From a virus, in IMG/VR virus record IMGVR_UViG_3300002231_000329, positions 22,576-58,974 of that record: a stretch of 36,399 bases of DNA; one strand, written 5' to 3'. The notes under the pieces were generated by a model, which was given only the letters and a program-made list of their open reading frames with translations, had not been told where the DNA came from and made no database searches. Below, piece after piece: positions 1 through 7,684 of the stretch. The position numbers and the translations under genes are program-made. Within the stretch, counting starts at the first letter, position 1, and each line of letters opens with the position of its first letter.

Positions 1-354
1 GGGGATTCTTATCGAAAATCCAATGTCTAAGTACGGTATTGTCAATACTTATACTATCTTTGTTGTCAATTGTATTGTTTTTCCTTGTTTTTAAGGGTAA
101 GTGGTGCATTTGATTCGAATAATAAGGATAACATCATAGATAGTTTAAACAATGTCAGCAGAAGGCTGGATAGCGCTTTTTATGAGAGGAGCTTATTTGT
201 TGATTCTCTAGAAATTAGAATTTTGGAAATGAGTGTTTCTCGAATAGAGGATTCGATTGTTATTAATGAGTTAAAAATAAGAAGAGATGAAGAAATCAAT
301 GCTATTGATACTATGGATCATCACGATCTGTATCTGTTTTTCTCAAACCAATAA
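1..354 (+). CDS. Membrane-anchored coiled-coil protein, partial and frameshifted (possible i-spanin-like)
   Basis: The left edge cuts this gene. Reading from base 3 gives an open frame with a strongly hydrophobic stretch (about bases 27-95, Leu/Ile/Val/Phe-rich) followed by Lys-Gly-Lys-Trp, a typical inner-membrane anchor; it stops at 111-113. The next frame continues without a stop from there to 354 as a charged, heptad-like Asp/Ser/Arg/Glu-rich region. Joining them needs one base removed near 105-112. The product would have one N-terminal membrane helix and a coiled-coil ectodomain, the general shape of phage i-spanins (Rz). Its last 68 bases overlap the next gene in another frame, as spanin genes often do. 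Spanin identity is inference from architecture only; no motif was recognised. It could be any small membrane protein. Confidence 0.4.
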
Positions 355-727
355 TGATACGCTTACTGTATCACTTCAACCAGATAGTGTTTTAACAGAC
401 TCTATGGGTCTTCCTACACATTTTGCATGGAGAGTAAGTGATCAAGTTCCTTTGATAGCTGAACATGTCATTAGATCCAAGGCTAGTAGGGACATAGAGG
501 TAAATCAAGATAGTTCTATAATTAGATGTGATTCAATCATAGATTATCAGTCTTTGTTGATAAGAACTCAGAAATATCAGATCAACAATAGGCAGGAGGT
601 TATTGCTACGAAAGAAAATATTATCTCAGAGACTGAGGATGAGGTGAAAAAATGGAAAATAAGAGCAATATCATGGCCATCTGGTATATCGGGTGGATTC
701 ATATTGCTGTTAATGATATTGATATAA
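287..727 (+). CDS. Small exported protein with N-terminal signal and C-terminal membrane helix (possible lysis accessory)
   Basis: 146 aa from the ATG at 287. The N-terminus is Met-Lys-Lys followed by about 15 hydrophobic residues (Leu/Ile/Cys/Phe) ending near Ser-Gln, which looks like a signal peptide; Cys residues lie near the cleavage region, but the lipobox is not canonical. The middle is polar with a Gln/Arg/Glu-rich coiled-coil stretch, and the last 20 residues form a second hydrophobic helix after a Lys-Lys-Trp-Lys cluster. The gene starts inside the preceding coiled-coil gene and ends in a TAATG overlap with the next. Overlap, size and topology suggest a lysis or envelope role, but that is inference; the function is unknown. 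Confidence 0.5.
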   Translation: MKKSMLLILWIITICICFSQTNNDTLTVSLQPDSVLTDSMGLPTHFAWRVSDQVPLIAEHVIRSKASRDIEVNQDSSIIRCDSIIDYQSLLIRTQKYQINNRQEVIATKENIISETEDEVKKWKIRAISWPSGISGGFILLLMILI

Positions 728-891
728 TGGGAAAAATACCTTCATTAAAAAGCAATAAAAAATACAAAGATGCCCCTCGATATAAGTTGATATACGACTA
801 CGAAGGGGATTTCAAAAAAGCTTTTAAAAATAGCGTAGATAAATCTTTATCTTTAATTGGAAAAAATTTGGCAAAGGAATCTAAGAAATGA
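727..891 (+). CDS. Small basic hypothetical protein (54 aa)
   Basis: I chose the ATG at 727, which overlaps the upstream stop as TAATG, rather than the longer version from 652, because the extra residues are the other frame of the upstream membrane helix. The protein is Lys/Asp-rich and soluble, with no recognised motif. It ends in an ATGA overlap with the minor head gene at 888, so it is translationally coupled to the head operon. Function unknown. Confidence 0.5.
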   Translation: MGKIPSLKSNKKYKDAPRYKLIYDYEGDFKKAFKNSVDKSLSLIGKNLAKESKK

Positions 892-1340
892 TTTTAACAC
901 CTAATCAGATATCGGAAATACTTTCAATACTAGAGGTACAGCAACTAGATTTTATAGGAAGTAATATTGGGTCAGAGGTATTGTCATCCGATGATAAGAA
1001 GATTCTTAAAAATGCTGGTATAGATCCAACTCATTTTTCCAAAGAAGGATTAATAGAGGATGCATATAGATGGGGAATGCTTTCGGATGCCATAGGCCAT
1101 AGTAGAGCAAAAGATATGACCTATGGAGAGTTTAAGAAGTTTGTTTCATCAAAGAACTATATCCCCCTAAACAACAGAGAGCTTACTACTGTAGATCTAT
1201 ATAAGCAGCAAGCCTATAGTGATTCTAAGAACCTATTGGGGAAAATGCAATCAGATGTAAATAGAGCCATCTCAGCATCTGCATTAAACTCAATAGGAGA
1301 TCAAAAGAAATTTGAGTCCCTAGTTAGGAGTGAGGGGTAA
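888..1340 (+). CDS. Minor head protein, Mu gpF/SPP1 gp7-like, N-terminal fragment
   Basis: N-terminal 150 residues of a minor head protein. The start overlaps the upstream stop as ATGA. The fragment is helical and ends at a stop just after a G4 run and before an A7 run. The bridge to the C-terminal fragment needs two added bases, one near 1334-1345 and one near 1362-1370; with both added, the frames join into a continuous charged helix that runs into the conserved C-terminal domain. Family knowledge: these proteins sit on the portal/capsid inside the head and act early in assembly. No protein family is evident in this half alone; identity comes from the downstream half and from the position just before the protease, scaffold and MCP genes. 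Confidence 0.7.
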   Translation: MILTPNQISEILSILEVQQLDFIGSNIGSEVLSSDDKKILKNAGIDPTHFSKEGLIEDAYRWGMLSDAIGHSRAKDMTYGEFKKFVSSKNYIPLNNRELTTVDLYKQQAYSDSKNLLGKMQSDVNRAISASALNSIGDQKKFESLVRSEG

Positions 1341-1389
1341 AAAAATACTGTAATACGACAGAAAGAGTGTAACCGAATTTGCCTCCGTA

Positions 1390-1830
1390 TTGAGAGAGAA
1401 GTCGGAAGACTGGAATAGAGATATGGGGAGAATAGCTGACTTTGTATCCCATCAGGCTTTTGATGCAGGTAGGGCAGCTCATATCTATAAGCAATCGGGG
1501 GAAGATGCAAAGGTTTATAAAAACGTGTACCCCGGTGGATGTAGGCATTGCATTAGGCTTTATTTAACTGGAGGAATAGGTTCAGAGCCTAAGGTGTTTA
1601 AACTATCAACAATAACCTCAAATGGAACCAATATTGGACGAAAACCAGAAGACTGGAAGCCAGTTATAGGTCCAACTCATCCATTTTGTAGATGTACTCT
1701 TCATAAATATGATGAGGGGTCTGAGTTTGATCAAAAAGAAGGAATGTTTAAATTAGTGAAAAAAGAACCAAAGGTGGCTAGAAAGTCAAAAGCTAAAATC
1801 ACTATTGGGGGCAAAACAACGGAGATATAG
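1390..1830 (+). CDS. Minor head protein, Mu gpF/SPP1 gp7-like, C-terminal fragment
   Basis: This carries the diagnostic part of the family: a PGGCRHC segment and, about 50 residues later, the signature PTHPFCRC (Cys-x-Cys after His-Pro), the putative metal-binding core of Mu gpF-like domains. The marked start is a TTG and not a real initiation site; the frame is open from about 1354 and continues the gene that begins at 888. A Lys-rich tail of about 30 residues follows the core. The gene ends 3 bases before the next ATG. Confidence 0.8.
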   Translation: MREKSEDWNRDMGRIADFVSHQAFDAGRAAHIYKQSGEDAKVYKNVYPGGCRHCIRLYLTGGIGSEPKVFKLSTITSNGTNIGRKPEDWKPVIGPTHPFCRCTLHKYDEGSEFDQKEGMFKLVKKEPKVARKSKAKITIGGKTTEI

Positions 1831-1833
1831 GAT

Positions 1834-2892
1834 ATGAAGAATATGTTTGAAAAAGTATGGTCTAAAATGTTCCCTTCGAAGAAGGAAGAGGAGGTATTTA
1901 AGAGCGATCAAGAAGAGATTATTGACCTAGTTAAGGCATTAAGAGTTGCTATTGATAGGGAAAATGATATTATCGCCGATGCTGATCAAAACTATGAGCT
2001 ATTTCACAGTAATACCAAAGATGCAATTAATCGATGCAATGAGGTTGTTTTGGAAAAGGCTGAGGGATATGAGACAGTTGGGAGAACTTTAGGTGTTCTT
2101 GAAGATAAAATAAAGGATTTCCATCATGATCATTTGGTGGTACTACAGAATTCGGCCAACACTATGTCTGCATTAGAAAAACGCAAGGATGATCTAATGC
2201 AGACATTGAAGAAATCCTTTACTACCACTTCAGGTGAGTCTTTATTGAAGTTCAATAAATATATGCATCATAATATCGGAAGAAAGAGAGATACGATGCC
2301 CCAAATCAGTTCTAAAGACATAGATAAATTCTTGATTCATTTTTCAGATAAGGTGAAAGTTGTTCCAGTCAAGGTTAGACTGAATTCAATCAAACCCTCT
2401 CAATCCGAGTTTCTTGAAGATAAGATTTTAGATAAAACTACAGATGATCACTGGAAGACTAGAAGATATATCCTCAGTAAGGATAATTACCTTATTGATG
2501 GCCATCACTCTTGGGCAGCAGGATTAGAGATGCAGGAGGATTATGAGGTTGATGCCTATAGAATTAATTTATCGATCAAAGATTTGTTGAGAAGAACAAA
2601 TTTGATGAAGATATCTAGAAAGGAAGATTTGGAGGGAAATCAATCTAAATTTGAGAAATCAATGATATATGCAAATGTGGATGAATCAGAAGCATCTCAC
2701 TTGAATGATATATTGGATGGATGTGATAACTCAATTATGAACCCCCTCATGTCTTTAGTTTCCCCTCATCTTCGGAAGGCTCATGATGATTTTAATGAGG
2801 GCATGAACACCTCTTATAGTAGTTCATGTAGATTTAATATGGATAATGATGAAAAAAAGTCAATAATATCATATATTGCTATTGATAATTAG
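1834..2892 (+). CDS. Head-operon protein with ParB/sulfiredoxin-like motif
   Basis: 352 aa. Residues 1-125 are highly charged and helical, probably coiled coil. Around residues 150-260 there is a compact domain with a segment that sets out a residue to be replaced (VKVRLNSIKPSQ) and then the motif LIDGHHSWAA at about 220-229. The D-G-H-H-x-x-A-A pattern is characteristic of the ParB/sulfiredoxin-like fold, seen in ParB N-terminal domains and in some phage head proteins. The C-terminal 90 residues are not recognised. It lies between the minor head protein and the prohead protease, so a virion or packaging role is more likely than partitioning. The fold call is by motif reading only; nuclease, kinase-like or purely structural roles remain open. 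Confidence 0.55.
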   Translation: MKNMFEKVWSKMFPSKKEEEVFKSDQEEIIDLVKALRVAIDRENDIIADADQNYELFHSNTKDAINRCNEVVLEKAEGYETVGRTLGVLEDKIKDFHHDHLVVLQNSANTMSALEKRKDDLMQTLKKSFTTTSGESLLKFNKYMHHNIGRKRDTMPQISSKDIDKFLIHFSDKVKVVPVKVRLNSIKPSQSEFLEDKILDKTTDDHWKTRRYILSKDNYLIDGHHSWAAGLEMQEDYEVDAYRINLSIKDLLRRTNLMKISRKEDLEGNQSKFEKSMIYANVDESEASHLNDILDGCDNSIMNPLMSLVSPHLRKAHDDFNEGMNTSYSSSCRFNMDNDEKKSIISYIAIDN

Positions 2893-2912
2893 GGCTTGAT
2901 TATATATATTTG
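2882..2912 (+). promoter_or_regulatory. Bacteroidota-type promoter candidate before the protease-scaffold gene
   Basis: TTG at 2882-2884 is followed after exactly 20 bases by TATATTTG at 2905-2912, matching the Bacteroidota consensus TTG-N(19-21)-TAnnTTTG. It spans the stop codon of the ParB-like gene and lies about 50 bases upstream of the ATG at 2966, leaving a leader of roughly 45 bases. It would drive the protease-scaffold and MCP genes up to the terminator at 6354. Motif match only. Confidence 0.5.
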
Positions 2913-2965
2913 TTTTTGAACGTGAATTTTATGAATGGTTTTATTAAATCTGCATTATCAGATAG

Positions 2966-4519
2966 ATGCGAAATAAACCTGATTTTAAATTCTTCGTTCC
3001 AGCCACTATTGAAAAATCGAAGGGGAAAGATGGAAAAGAGGAAATGCTCATCCAAGGCGTTGCTAGTACTAGGGACGAAGATAGTGATGGAGAATTTCTA
3101 GACCCATCTGGGTATGACCTTGATTATTTTAATAAGTATGGATTTTTTAATTGGCAGCATAGAGCCAAGCAAGATCCTACAGCTATTGTAGGGGAGCCGG
3201 TTGAGGCAAAGATTAAAAACGGTCAATTTTGGGTAAAAGGTAAGTTGTTTGAAGACAACCCACTGGCAGTAGGTATCTATAAGTTAGCTAAAAGCCTTAG
3301 TTCTAGTAATCGCCATCTTGGTTTTTCTATCGAAGGAAAAGCTTTAGAAAGAGACATTCTTAATCCAAAGATTGTTAAAAAAGCTAAGATTACTGGAATA
3401 GCCATTACACCAACACCTAAGAATTCAAATACATTCATGGATATCTGTAAGGGTGAGTATCAAGAATATGATGATGATTACGAGGAGGAGGCATCTATTT
3501 TTGATTCGAAGACCGCCAATGGAGGTACTGAGCATCTACTAGATATAACAACCCCAACGGGTGATAGAATTATAGTTACCAAATCTTATGAGGCAAAAGT
3601 AATTGCAAAATCATTGAACACGGAAAATGGAGCACCTTTAGCTAAAGAATCTTTAGAGGGCTCACCTAAAAATACTTCTTATAGCAAGAAGAAGCCTAGT
3701 AAGGCTTTAACTAAAAGTGAGGTTTATGTAGATATATTCAAGTCTTATCCAGATGTAGAATTAGATGCAGCTAACCAAATTTTTGATCTAATAGTGGACG
3801 TACAAACAAAAATTAATAGTGAAATGAAAACTCCAACTCCAGAAGCAATTGAGGCAGCTAAAGAGATTTTAAAAGCAGCTTCCAATGATATCGAAAAAGC
3901 AGCCCCCCAGGGAAGTGATGCAGATTTTCCGGTACACAACCAAGGAGGTTCAGCCAATCAAGGGGCTACAGACGATGCCAATGGTGCATCTCAGTCAGAT
4001 TTTGACAAAGCATGTGGCCTAATGAAGGCGTGTGCAGCTGATAATAAAGATATGTCTAAGGAAGACATGTACAAAGCCGTTAAGGATAAGATGAAAGACA
4101 TCTCAGAAGACGATATGTCTAAGGCTTACGATAAGTATTCTTCTGATATGAAGAAGTCAGATGAGGAAGAAGAAAAAGCTCCTGATGTTGACGATGAGAA
4201 CAAAAAGGACGAACAAGATAAAAAGGATCCAGAAATGAGTAAATCAGAGGAACTTGAGCTTCTTAAATCGCAGCAAAGCGACATTCAGAGTAGGATCGAT
4301 GCTTTAGAAAAGGCAGAAGATACTACTGATAAGCCTGTTGATGACTTGAATAAGTCGGAGGACAATGACATTATTAAGGCAATCAACGCCCAGTCTGATG
4401 TTATGTCTAAGAAATTTGAGGCTATAGGAACTCTCCATGGTAGTTTAAGTGATAATTTAAATAAAGCCTTTAGAGAGATTAGATGCTTTGGAGTCAGAGC
4501 CCCAACCAAAATCTATTAA
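2966..4519 (+). CDS. Prohead maturation protease fused to scaffold, main fragment
   Basis: The first ~165 residues are an HK97 gp4-like (U35-type) serine protease: His65 in NWQHRA, then Ser121 in GFSIEG, then an ITGIAITPTPKN strand, in the order and at roughly the spacing of the family catalytic His and Ser. After about residue 170 the protein becomes a long, very charged Lys/Glu/Asp-rich helical region, typical of a capsid scaffold. Family knowledge: the scaffold guides shell assembly, and the protease then degrades it and trims the MCP. The frame is lost near 4480, where one base must be removed, and the last ~13 residues before the stop at 4519 are out-of-frame. The true protein continues to 4763 (about 599 aa). 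It sits directly before the MCP. Confidence 0.85.
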   Translation: MRNKPDFKFFVPATIEKSKGKDGKEEMLIQGVASTRDEDSDGEFLDPSGYDLDYFNKYGFFNWQHRAKQDPTAIVGEPVEAKIKNGQFWVKGKLFEDNPLAVGIYKLAKSLSSSNRHLGFSIEGKALERDILNPKIVKKAKITGIAITPTPKNSNTFMDICKGEYQEYDDDYEEEASIFDSKTANGGTEHLLDITTPTGDRIIVTKSYEAKVIAKSLNTENGAPLAKESLEGSPKNTSYSKKKPSKALTKSEVYVDIFKSYPDVELDAANQIFDLIVDVQTKINSEMKTPTPEAIEAAKEILKAASNDIEKAAPQGSDADFPVHNQGGSANQGATDDANGASQSDFDKACGLMKACAADNKDMSKEDMYKAVKDKMKDISEDDMSKAYDKYSSDMKKSDEEEEKAPDVDDENKKDEQDKKDPEMSKSEELELLKSQQSDIQSRIDALEKAEDTTDKPVDDLNKSEDNDIIKAINAQSDVMSKKFEAIGTLHGSLSDNLNKAFREIRCFGVRAPTKIY

Positions 4520-4763
4520 CAATCAAATGTTTTTAGAAAAAGGTATTGATCCTAGTCTTAACGCTGGAAATGATGGTAAGATAGTATTGTCGGCTTCCAG
4601 AAATAAGACAGAGATTCTTAAAGCTCTTGATGAGTGTGTTGATATCGAAAAAGCAGAGCATGAAACTTTGGCCACAAACATGGTCTCATATGAGTCTTCT
4701 GGATATCTAACCAAGGATCTCATTTCTGAGTTAGGAAAAACTGGAATTCAGGTTGTTCAATAA
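4488..4763 (+). CDS. Protease-scaffold protein, C-terminal fragment
   Basis: C-terminal ~90 residues of the protease-scaffold fusion, in the +1 frame relative to the upstream fragment. Taking one base out near 4480 yields a smooth joint from a helical scaffold region into a Glu/Pro/Gln linker. It contains a repeat-like pair of acidic helices and ends in a Gly-Ile-Gln-Val-Val tail. The marked start is not a believable initiation site. In scaffolds the C-terminus usually contacts the capsid protein; that role here is inferred. Confidence 0.65.
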   Translation: MESEPQPKSINNQMFLEKGIDPSLNAGNDGKIVLSASRNKTEILKALDECVDIEKAEHETLATNMVSYESSGYLTKDLISELGKTGIQVVQ

Positions 4764-4833
4764 CAGCCAATAAGATACTGAACGTAGATATTAATAATGA
4801 ACGTTAGTTTATTTCAAATATAAATTTATTAAA

Positions 4834-6330
4834 ATGTCATTAGGTATTACATTAGATAGCTATGCCAATGGTGCTCAAGACAATGTTGGATTCTCGGGAG
4901 AGGCTTCAGTAGAAAGTCTTCAGCAACTTAATAAGGCGTTAGAGGCAGGTGATATTACAGGTGGAGCCTCAAGAGATTCAGCAGTTCCCGGACAGGGTGC
5001 AGCCCTTAAGGTAGAATCTTTAGAGAGAAATCTGAAATTGATCACCTTTAAAGAACAGGATATCCGTCTTTGGAAGGCAATTCCAAAAATGGCTGCAACC
5101 AACACTGTTGAGGAGTATAACCAATTAGAGAGCTACGGTCTTGATCGAGGTGGATTCAACAACGAAGGAGAGCTTCCTGTTGAAGAGGATTCGACTTATG
5201 TTAGACGTGCTCAGTTGGTGAAGTTCATGGGTGTTACCAAGTCGGTTACTCATCCAATGCAACTTGTAAATACTGCAGGTGTTCCTTCTGCTATTCAGGC
5301 AGAAATTAAGGCTGGTACTATGTGGATTTTGAGAAAAGTAGATAAGTCTTTGACTACTGCTGATTCAACTATTATCCCACAGGAATTCAACGGTCTTTAT
5401 GCTCAGCATTTAAGAGCTGATGTTCATGGTTCTCTTGACGCTTGGCAAGATAGTGAGGTTGTTGTCGATTTGAGAGGTGCTTACCTTACTCAGGGAGATA
5501 TTGAGACAGCTAATGAGGCTATCTTGGAAAACTTTGGTTATGGTTCACTATTGTTCGCTCCACCAAATGTTCTTTCGAACTTTGCTAAAGACTATTACGA
5601 AAAGCAAAGAATCTTACTTGGTAACAATGTTAAGAATGATGGTTTCGTTGCTGGAGGAGTTCCTAAGTCTGTATCAACTACTGTTGGTGAGGTTGCTCTT
5701 CAACATGACATCTTCATGAGAAAAGCTTTTAGTAGAGCTTCTGGTGATGGTGCAACTGCTACAAACGCTCCTACTAATCCTACTGCTGGTGGTACTCCAA
5801 CTTCTGTGGTGGCTGCTGCTCCTGGTTCTAGATTTGATTCAGGATCTGTAGGTGATTACATTTATGCAGTAGCTGCAGTTAATAGATATGGAGAGTCTGG
5901 TTTAGTTCAATTAGGTACTGCTGTTTCTATTATTGCTAATGACGCTGTAGATTTATCATTCAATGATGGTGGTGGTGCAAACCCTGCTACTGGATATATC
6001 ATCTATAGAACTAAGAAAGACGCTGCCGCAACATCTATGTACCCTATTATTACTATTTCTACGGCTGAGAAAGCTGCTGGATACGATGGTGCTGCTGCAA
6101 CGCTAGTGAGAGATAAAAACAGATTCCTTCCAGATACTGACTCTGCATTCTTAATTGAGAATACAGATCAAGTTTGGTCATTTAAGCAATTGGCTCCTTT
6201 GATGAAGATGGATTTAGCGGTGCTTTCGCCTGCTTACAGATTCATGATTCTTCTATACGGAACACCAGTTCTTTATGCACCTAAGAAGATGGTTAGGTTT
6301 ATTAATATTGGAATTCCCAATCCTTTATAG
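4834..6330 (+). CDS. Major capsid protein (HK97 fold) with inserted Ig/FN3-like domain
   Basis: 498 aa, intact. The N-terminal ~65 residues are low-complexity (delta-like) and end near the run ALKVESLERNLKLITF. The segment that follows (IPKMAATNTVEEYN, then a GFNNEGELP loop) resembles the N-arm and E-loop region of HK97-fold capsids of myoviruses. The last ~60 residues (QLAPLMKMDLAV...) return to a capsid-like axial domain. Between about residues 300 and 430 lies an Ala/Gly/Thr-rich beta insert with a GDYIYAVAAVNRYGES motif and a GYIIYRT strand, which reads like a fibronectin-III/Ig-like domain facing outward. Position after protease-scaffold and before a strong terminator supports the call. 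Translation lacks a Shine-Dalgarno; the start follows an AAATTTATTAAA stretch. Confidence 0.88.
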   Translation: MSLGITLDSYANGAQDNVGFSGEASVESLQQLNKALEAGDITGGASRDSAVPGQGAALKVESLERNLKLITFKEQDIRLWKAIPKMAATNTVEEYNQLESYGLDRGGFNNEGELPVEEDSTYVRRAQLVKFMGVTKSVTHPMQLVNTAGVPSAIQAEIKAGTMWILRKVDKSLTTADSTIIPQEFNGLYAQHLRADVHGSLDAWQDSEVVVDLRGAYLTQGDIETANEAILENFGYGSLLFAPPNVLSNFAKDYYEKQRILLGNNVKNDGFVAGGVPKSVSTTVGEVALQHDIFMRKAFSRASGDGATATNAPTNPTAGGTPTSVVAAAPGSRFDSGSVGDYIYAVAAVNRYGESGLVQLGTAVSIIANDAVDLSFNDGGGANPATGYIIYRTKKDAAATSMYPIITISTAEKAAGYDGAAATLVRDKNRFLPDTDSAFLIENTDQVWSFKQLAPLMKMDLAVLSPAYRFMILLYGTPVLYAPKKMVRFINIGIPNPL

Positions 6331-6353
6331 GACGGTGTTCTTGAATTGATTAT

Positions 6354-6389
6354 AAAGGAGTAAGTTATTTTTAACTTACTCCTTTTTTT
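6354..6389 (+). terminator. Rho-independent terminator after the MCP gene
   Basis: A perfect 14-bp stem (6354-6367 with 6372-6385) closes a TTTT loop (6368-6371) and runs into a T tract ending at 6389. It begins 24 bases after the MCP stop codon. This is the strongest hairpin-plus-U-tract I found in the window. The stem is A/T-rich at its base but has a GGAGTAAG core. Confidence 0.85.
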
Positions 6390-6429
6390 GTATATTGAGA
6401 ATCTATTAAATAATGAAAATCATTTTGAA

Positions 6430-6909
6430 ATGGCTAAATTAATTTCTGTTAAAGAGGGAAGGGCTAATAAGTCCATATCTCTAGCGATAGTAGGTGAAGT
6501 TAAGTTTAATGAAGACTGCACTGCTGAAATATCTGATTCTCTTGCTGAGAATCTCTCTAATCACCTATACCCACATCCAACTCTTGGATATTACGTAGAT
6601 GGATACCCAACTCAGTTGGTTTCTGAAGAAGAGAATGAAGAGGGGGATCTTGAAGAAGATTTGGATGATGACAATGAAGGTGATGAGGTGTCTGATCCCA
6701 TCATACCAGATGATGCTCCATCTAGTAGTGAAGTAAAGATTGAAGAAGAAGTCAATGAAGGTCCAACCGATGTTGATCTATTAAAGGACATGAATACTGC
6801 AGAGCTTAGAGAATTTGCAAAGACTTCGGGATTTCCTGAGGAAGAGTGGAAAGACAGAAAAAATCCAGCTTCTCTTAGAAAATACCTTTCTGAAAAATTA
6901 GATGATTAA
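6430..6909 (+). CDS. Acidic virion-associated protein with C-terminal HeH domain
   Basis: 160 aa from the ATG at 6430; the longer version from a TTG at 6388 begins inside the terminator tail and is unlikely. Residues 1-65 form a small beta-rich domain. Residues 70-110 are an extremely acidic Glu/Asp linker. The last ~45 residues (DLLKDMNTAELREFA, then EEEW, then a Leu-Arg-Lys-Tyr-Leu helix) match a helix-extension-helix (HeH/SAP-like) fold, common in phage proteins coded next to the MCP. Family role is thought to be nucleic-acid or capsid binding. The gene overlaps the following connector gene by 8 bases. Function in this phage is inferred from position. Confidence 0.6.
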   Translation: MAKLISVKEGRANKSISLAIVGEVKFNEDCTAEISDSLAENLSNHLYPHPTLGYYVDGYPTQLVSEEENEEGDLEEDLDDDNEGDEVSDPIIPDDAPSSSEVKIEEEVNEGPTDVDLLKDMNTAELREFAKTSGFPEEEWKDRKNPASLRKYLSEKLDD

Positions 6910-7291
6910 ATACACCATCAAATACGGCAAGAACAGTGGGCTCGTTATGAGTCCATCTGAGCTTGAGGAAACATATTTCTTTGGAACTCCAATATTGGAT
7001 CCAAATGGGAATCCTATGCCTGATGAAACAATAGCCTTTTATATCGACTCTGCTCAAAAAGAAGTTGAGAAGTGGCTGAATTTGAAATTATCAAAACAAG
7101 TTATTCAAGAAGAGAAAGATTTTTCTTGGAATGATTTTGAGTCATGGGGATACGTCCGAACAACCTACCCAATGGTAGAGCCATATAGTTTGTTTGGATA
7201 CATATCAGACGTACAACAAATAGAGTACCCACCTGAGTGGCTTAGTGCTAGAAAAACTAGTGATGGAGAACTATATCCAAGGCACCTATAG
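6902..7291 (+). CDS. Head-tail connector protein (gp6-like), N-terminal fragment
   Basis: N-terminal half of a connector of about 260 aa. It contains an N-terminal strand, a P-x-E-L-E-E-T-Y-F helix and a helix with a hydrophobic heptad (FYIDSAQKEVEKWLNLKL), the usual core of gp6/gp15-like adaptor proteins that sit under the portal. After about base 7265 the reading frame shifts; one base must be removed near 7262-7268 to continue. The final residues before the stop at 7291 are out-of-frame. It follows the HeH gene with an 8-base overlap. Confidence 0.6.
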   Translation: MIKYTIKYGKNSGLVMSPSELEETYFFGTPILDPNGNPMPDETIAFYIDSAQKEVEKWLNLKLSKQVIQEEKDFSWNDFESWGYVRTTYPMVEPYSLFGYISDVQQIEYPPEWLSARKTSDGELYPRHL

Positions 7292-7682
7292 TCTAGTGCC
7301 AGGTAATAGTTCGGCTAGAACTAATGCAATAGTGTATTCCGGAAAAACCCCTCATTTAGGATATCTAGGGAGAACTCAGATACCCAATTATTGGAGGATA
7401 ACCTACTGTACTGGGTTTAATAAGATACCTAATGATCTCAAGAACTTTATAGGGAAGTTGGCAGCCATTAATATCTTCCATATTTTAGGAGACTTAATAC
7501 TGGGTGCAGGAATCGCAAGTCAGTCCATAGGTATCGACGGATTAAGTCAGTCTATATCAACAACATCTTCAGCTACTAACGCTGGGTATGGTGCTAGGAT
7601 TATAGGGTATAGTGATGATTTAAAGAGGCAAAAAACCACACTAGAAGCTTATTATAGAGGATTTAATATGACCGTTGTTTAA
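7245..7682 (+). CDS. Head-tail connector protein (gp6-like), C-terminal fragment
   Basis: Continuation of the connector begun at 6902, in the next frame; the true reading enters at about 7265. A YWRITYCTGF strand and the following helix (DLKNFIGKLAAINIF) fit the end of the connector fold, and the Gly/Ile/Ser-rich segment after it resembles a flexible loop before a last charged helix. It ends two bases before the ATG of the next gene. The assignment rests on position and fold-like pattern, not on a signature motif. Confidence 0.55.
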   Translation: MLEKLVMENYIQGTYSLVPGNSSARTNAIVYSGKTPHLGYLGRTQIPNYWRITYCTGFNKIPNDLKNFIGKLAAINIFHILGDLILGAGIASQSIGIDGLSQSISTTSSATNAGYGARIIGYSDDLKRQKTTLEAYYRGFNMTVV

Positions 7683-7684
7683 TT

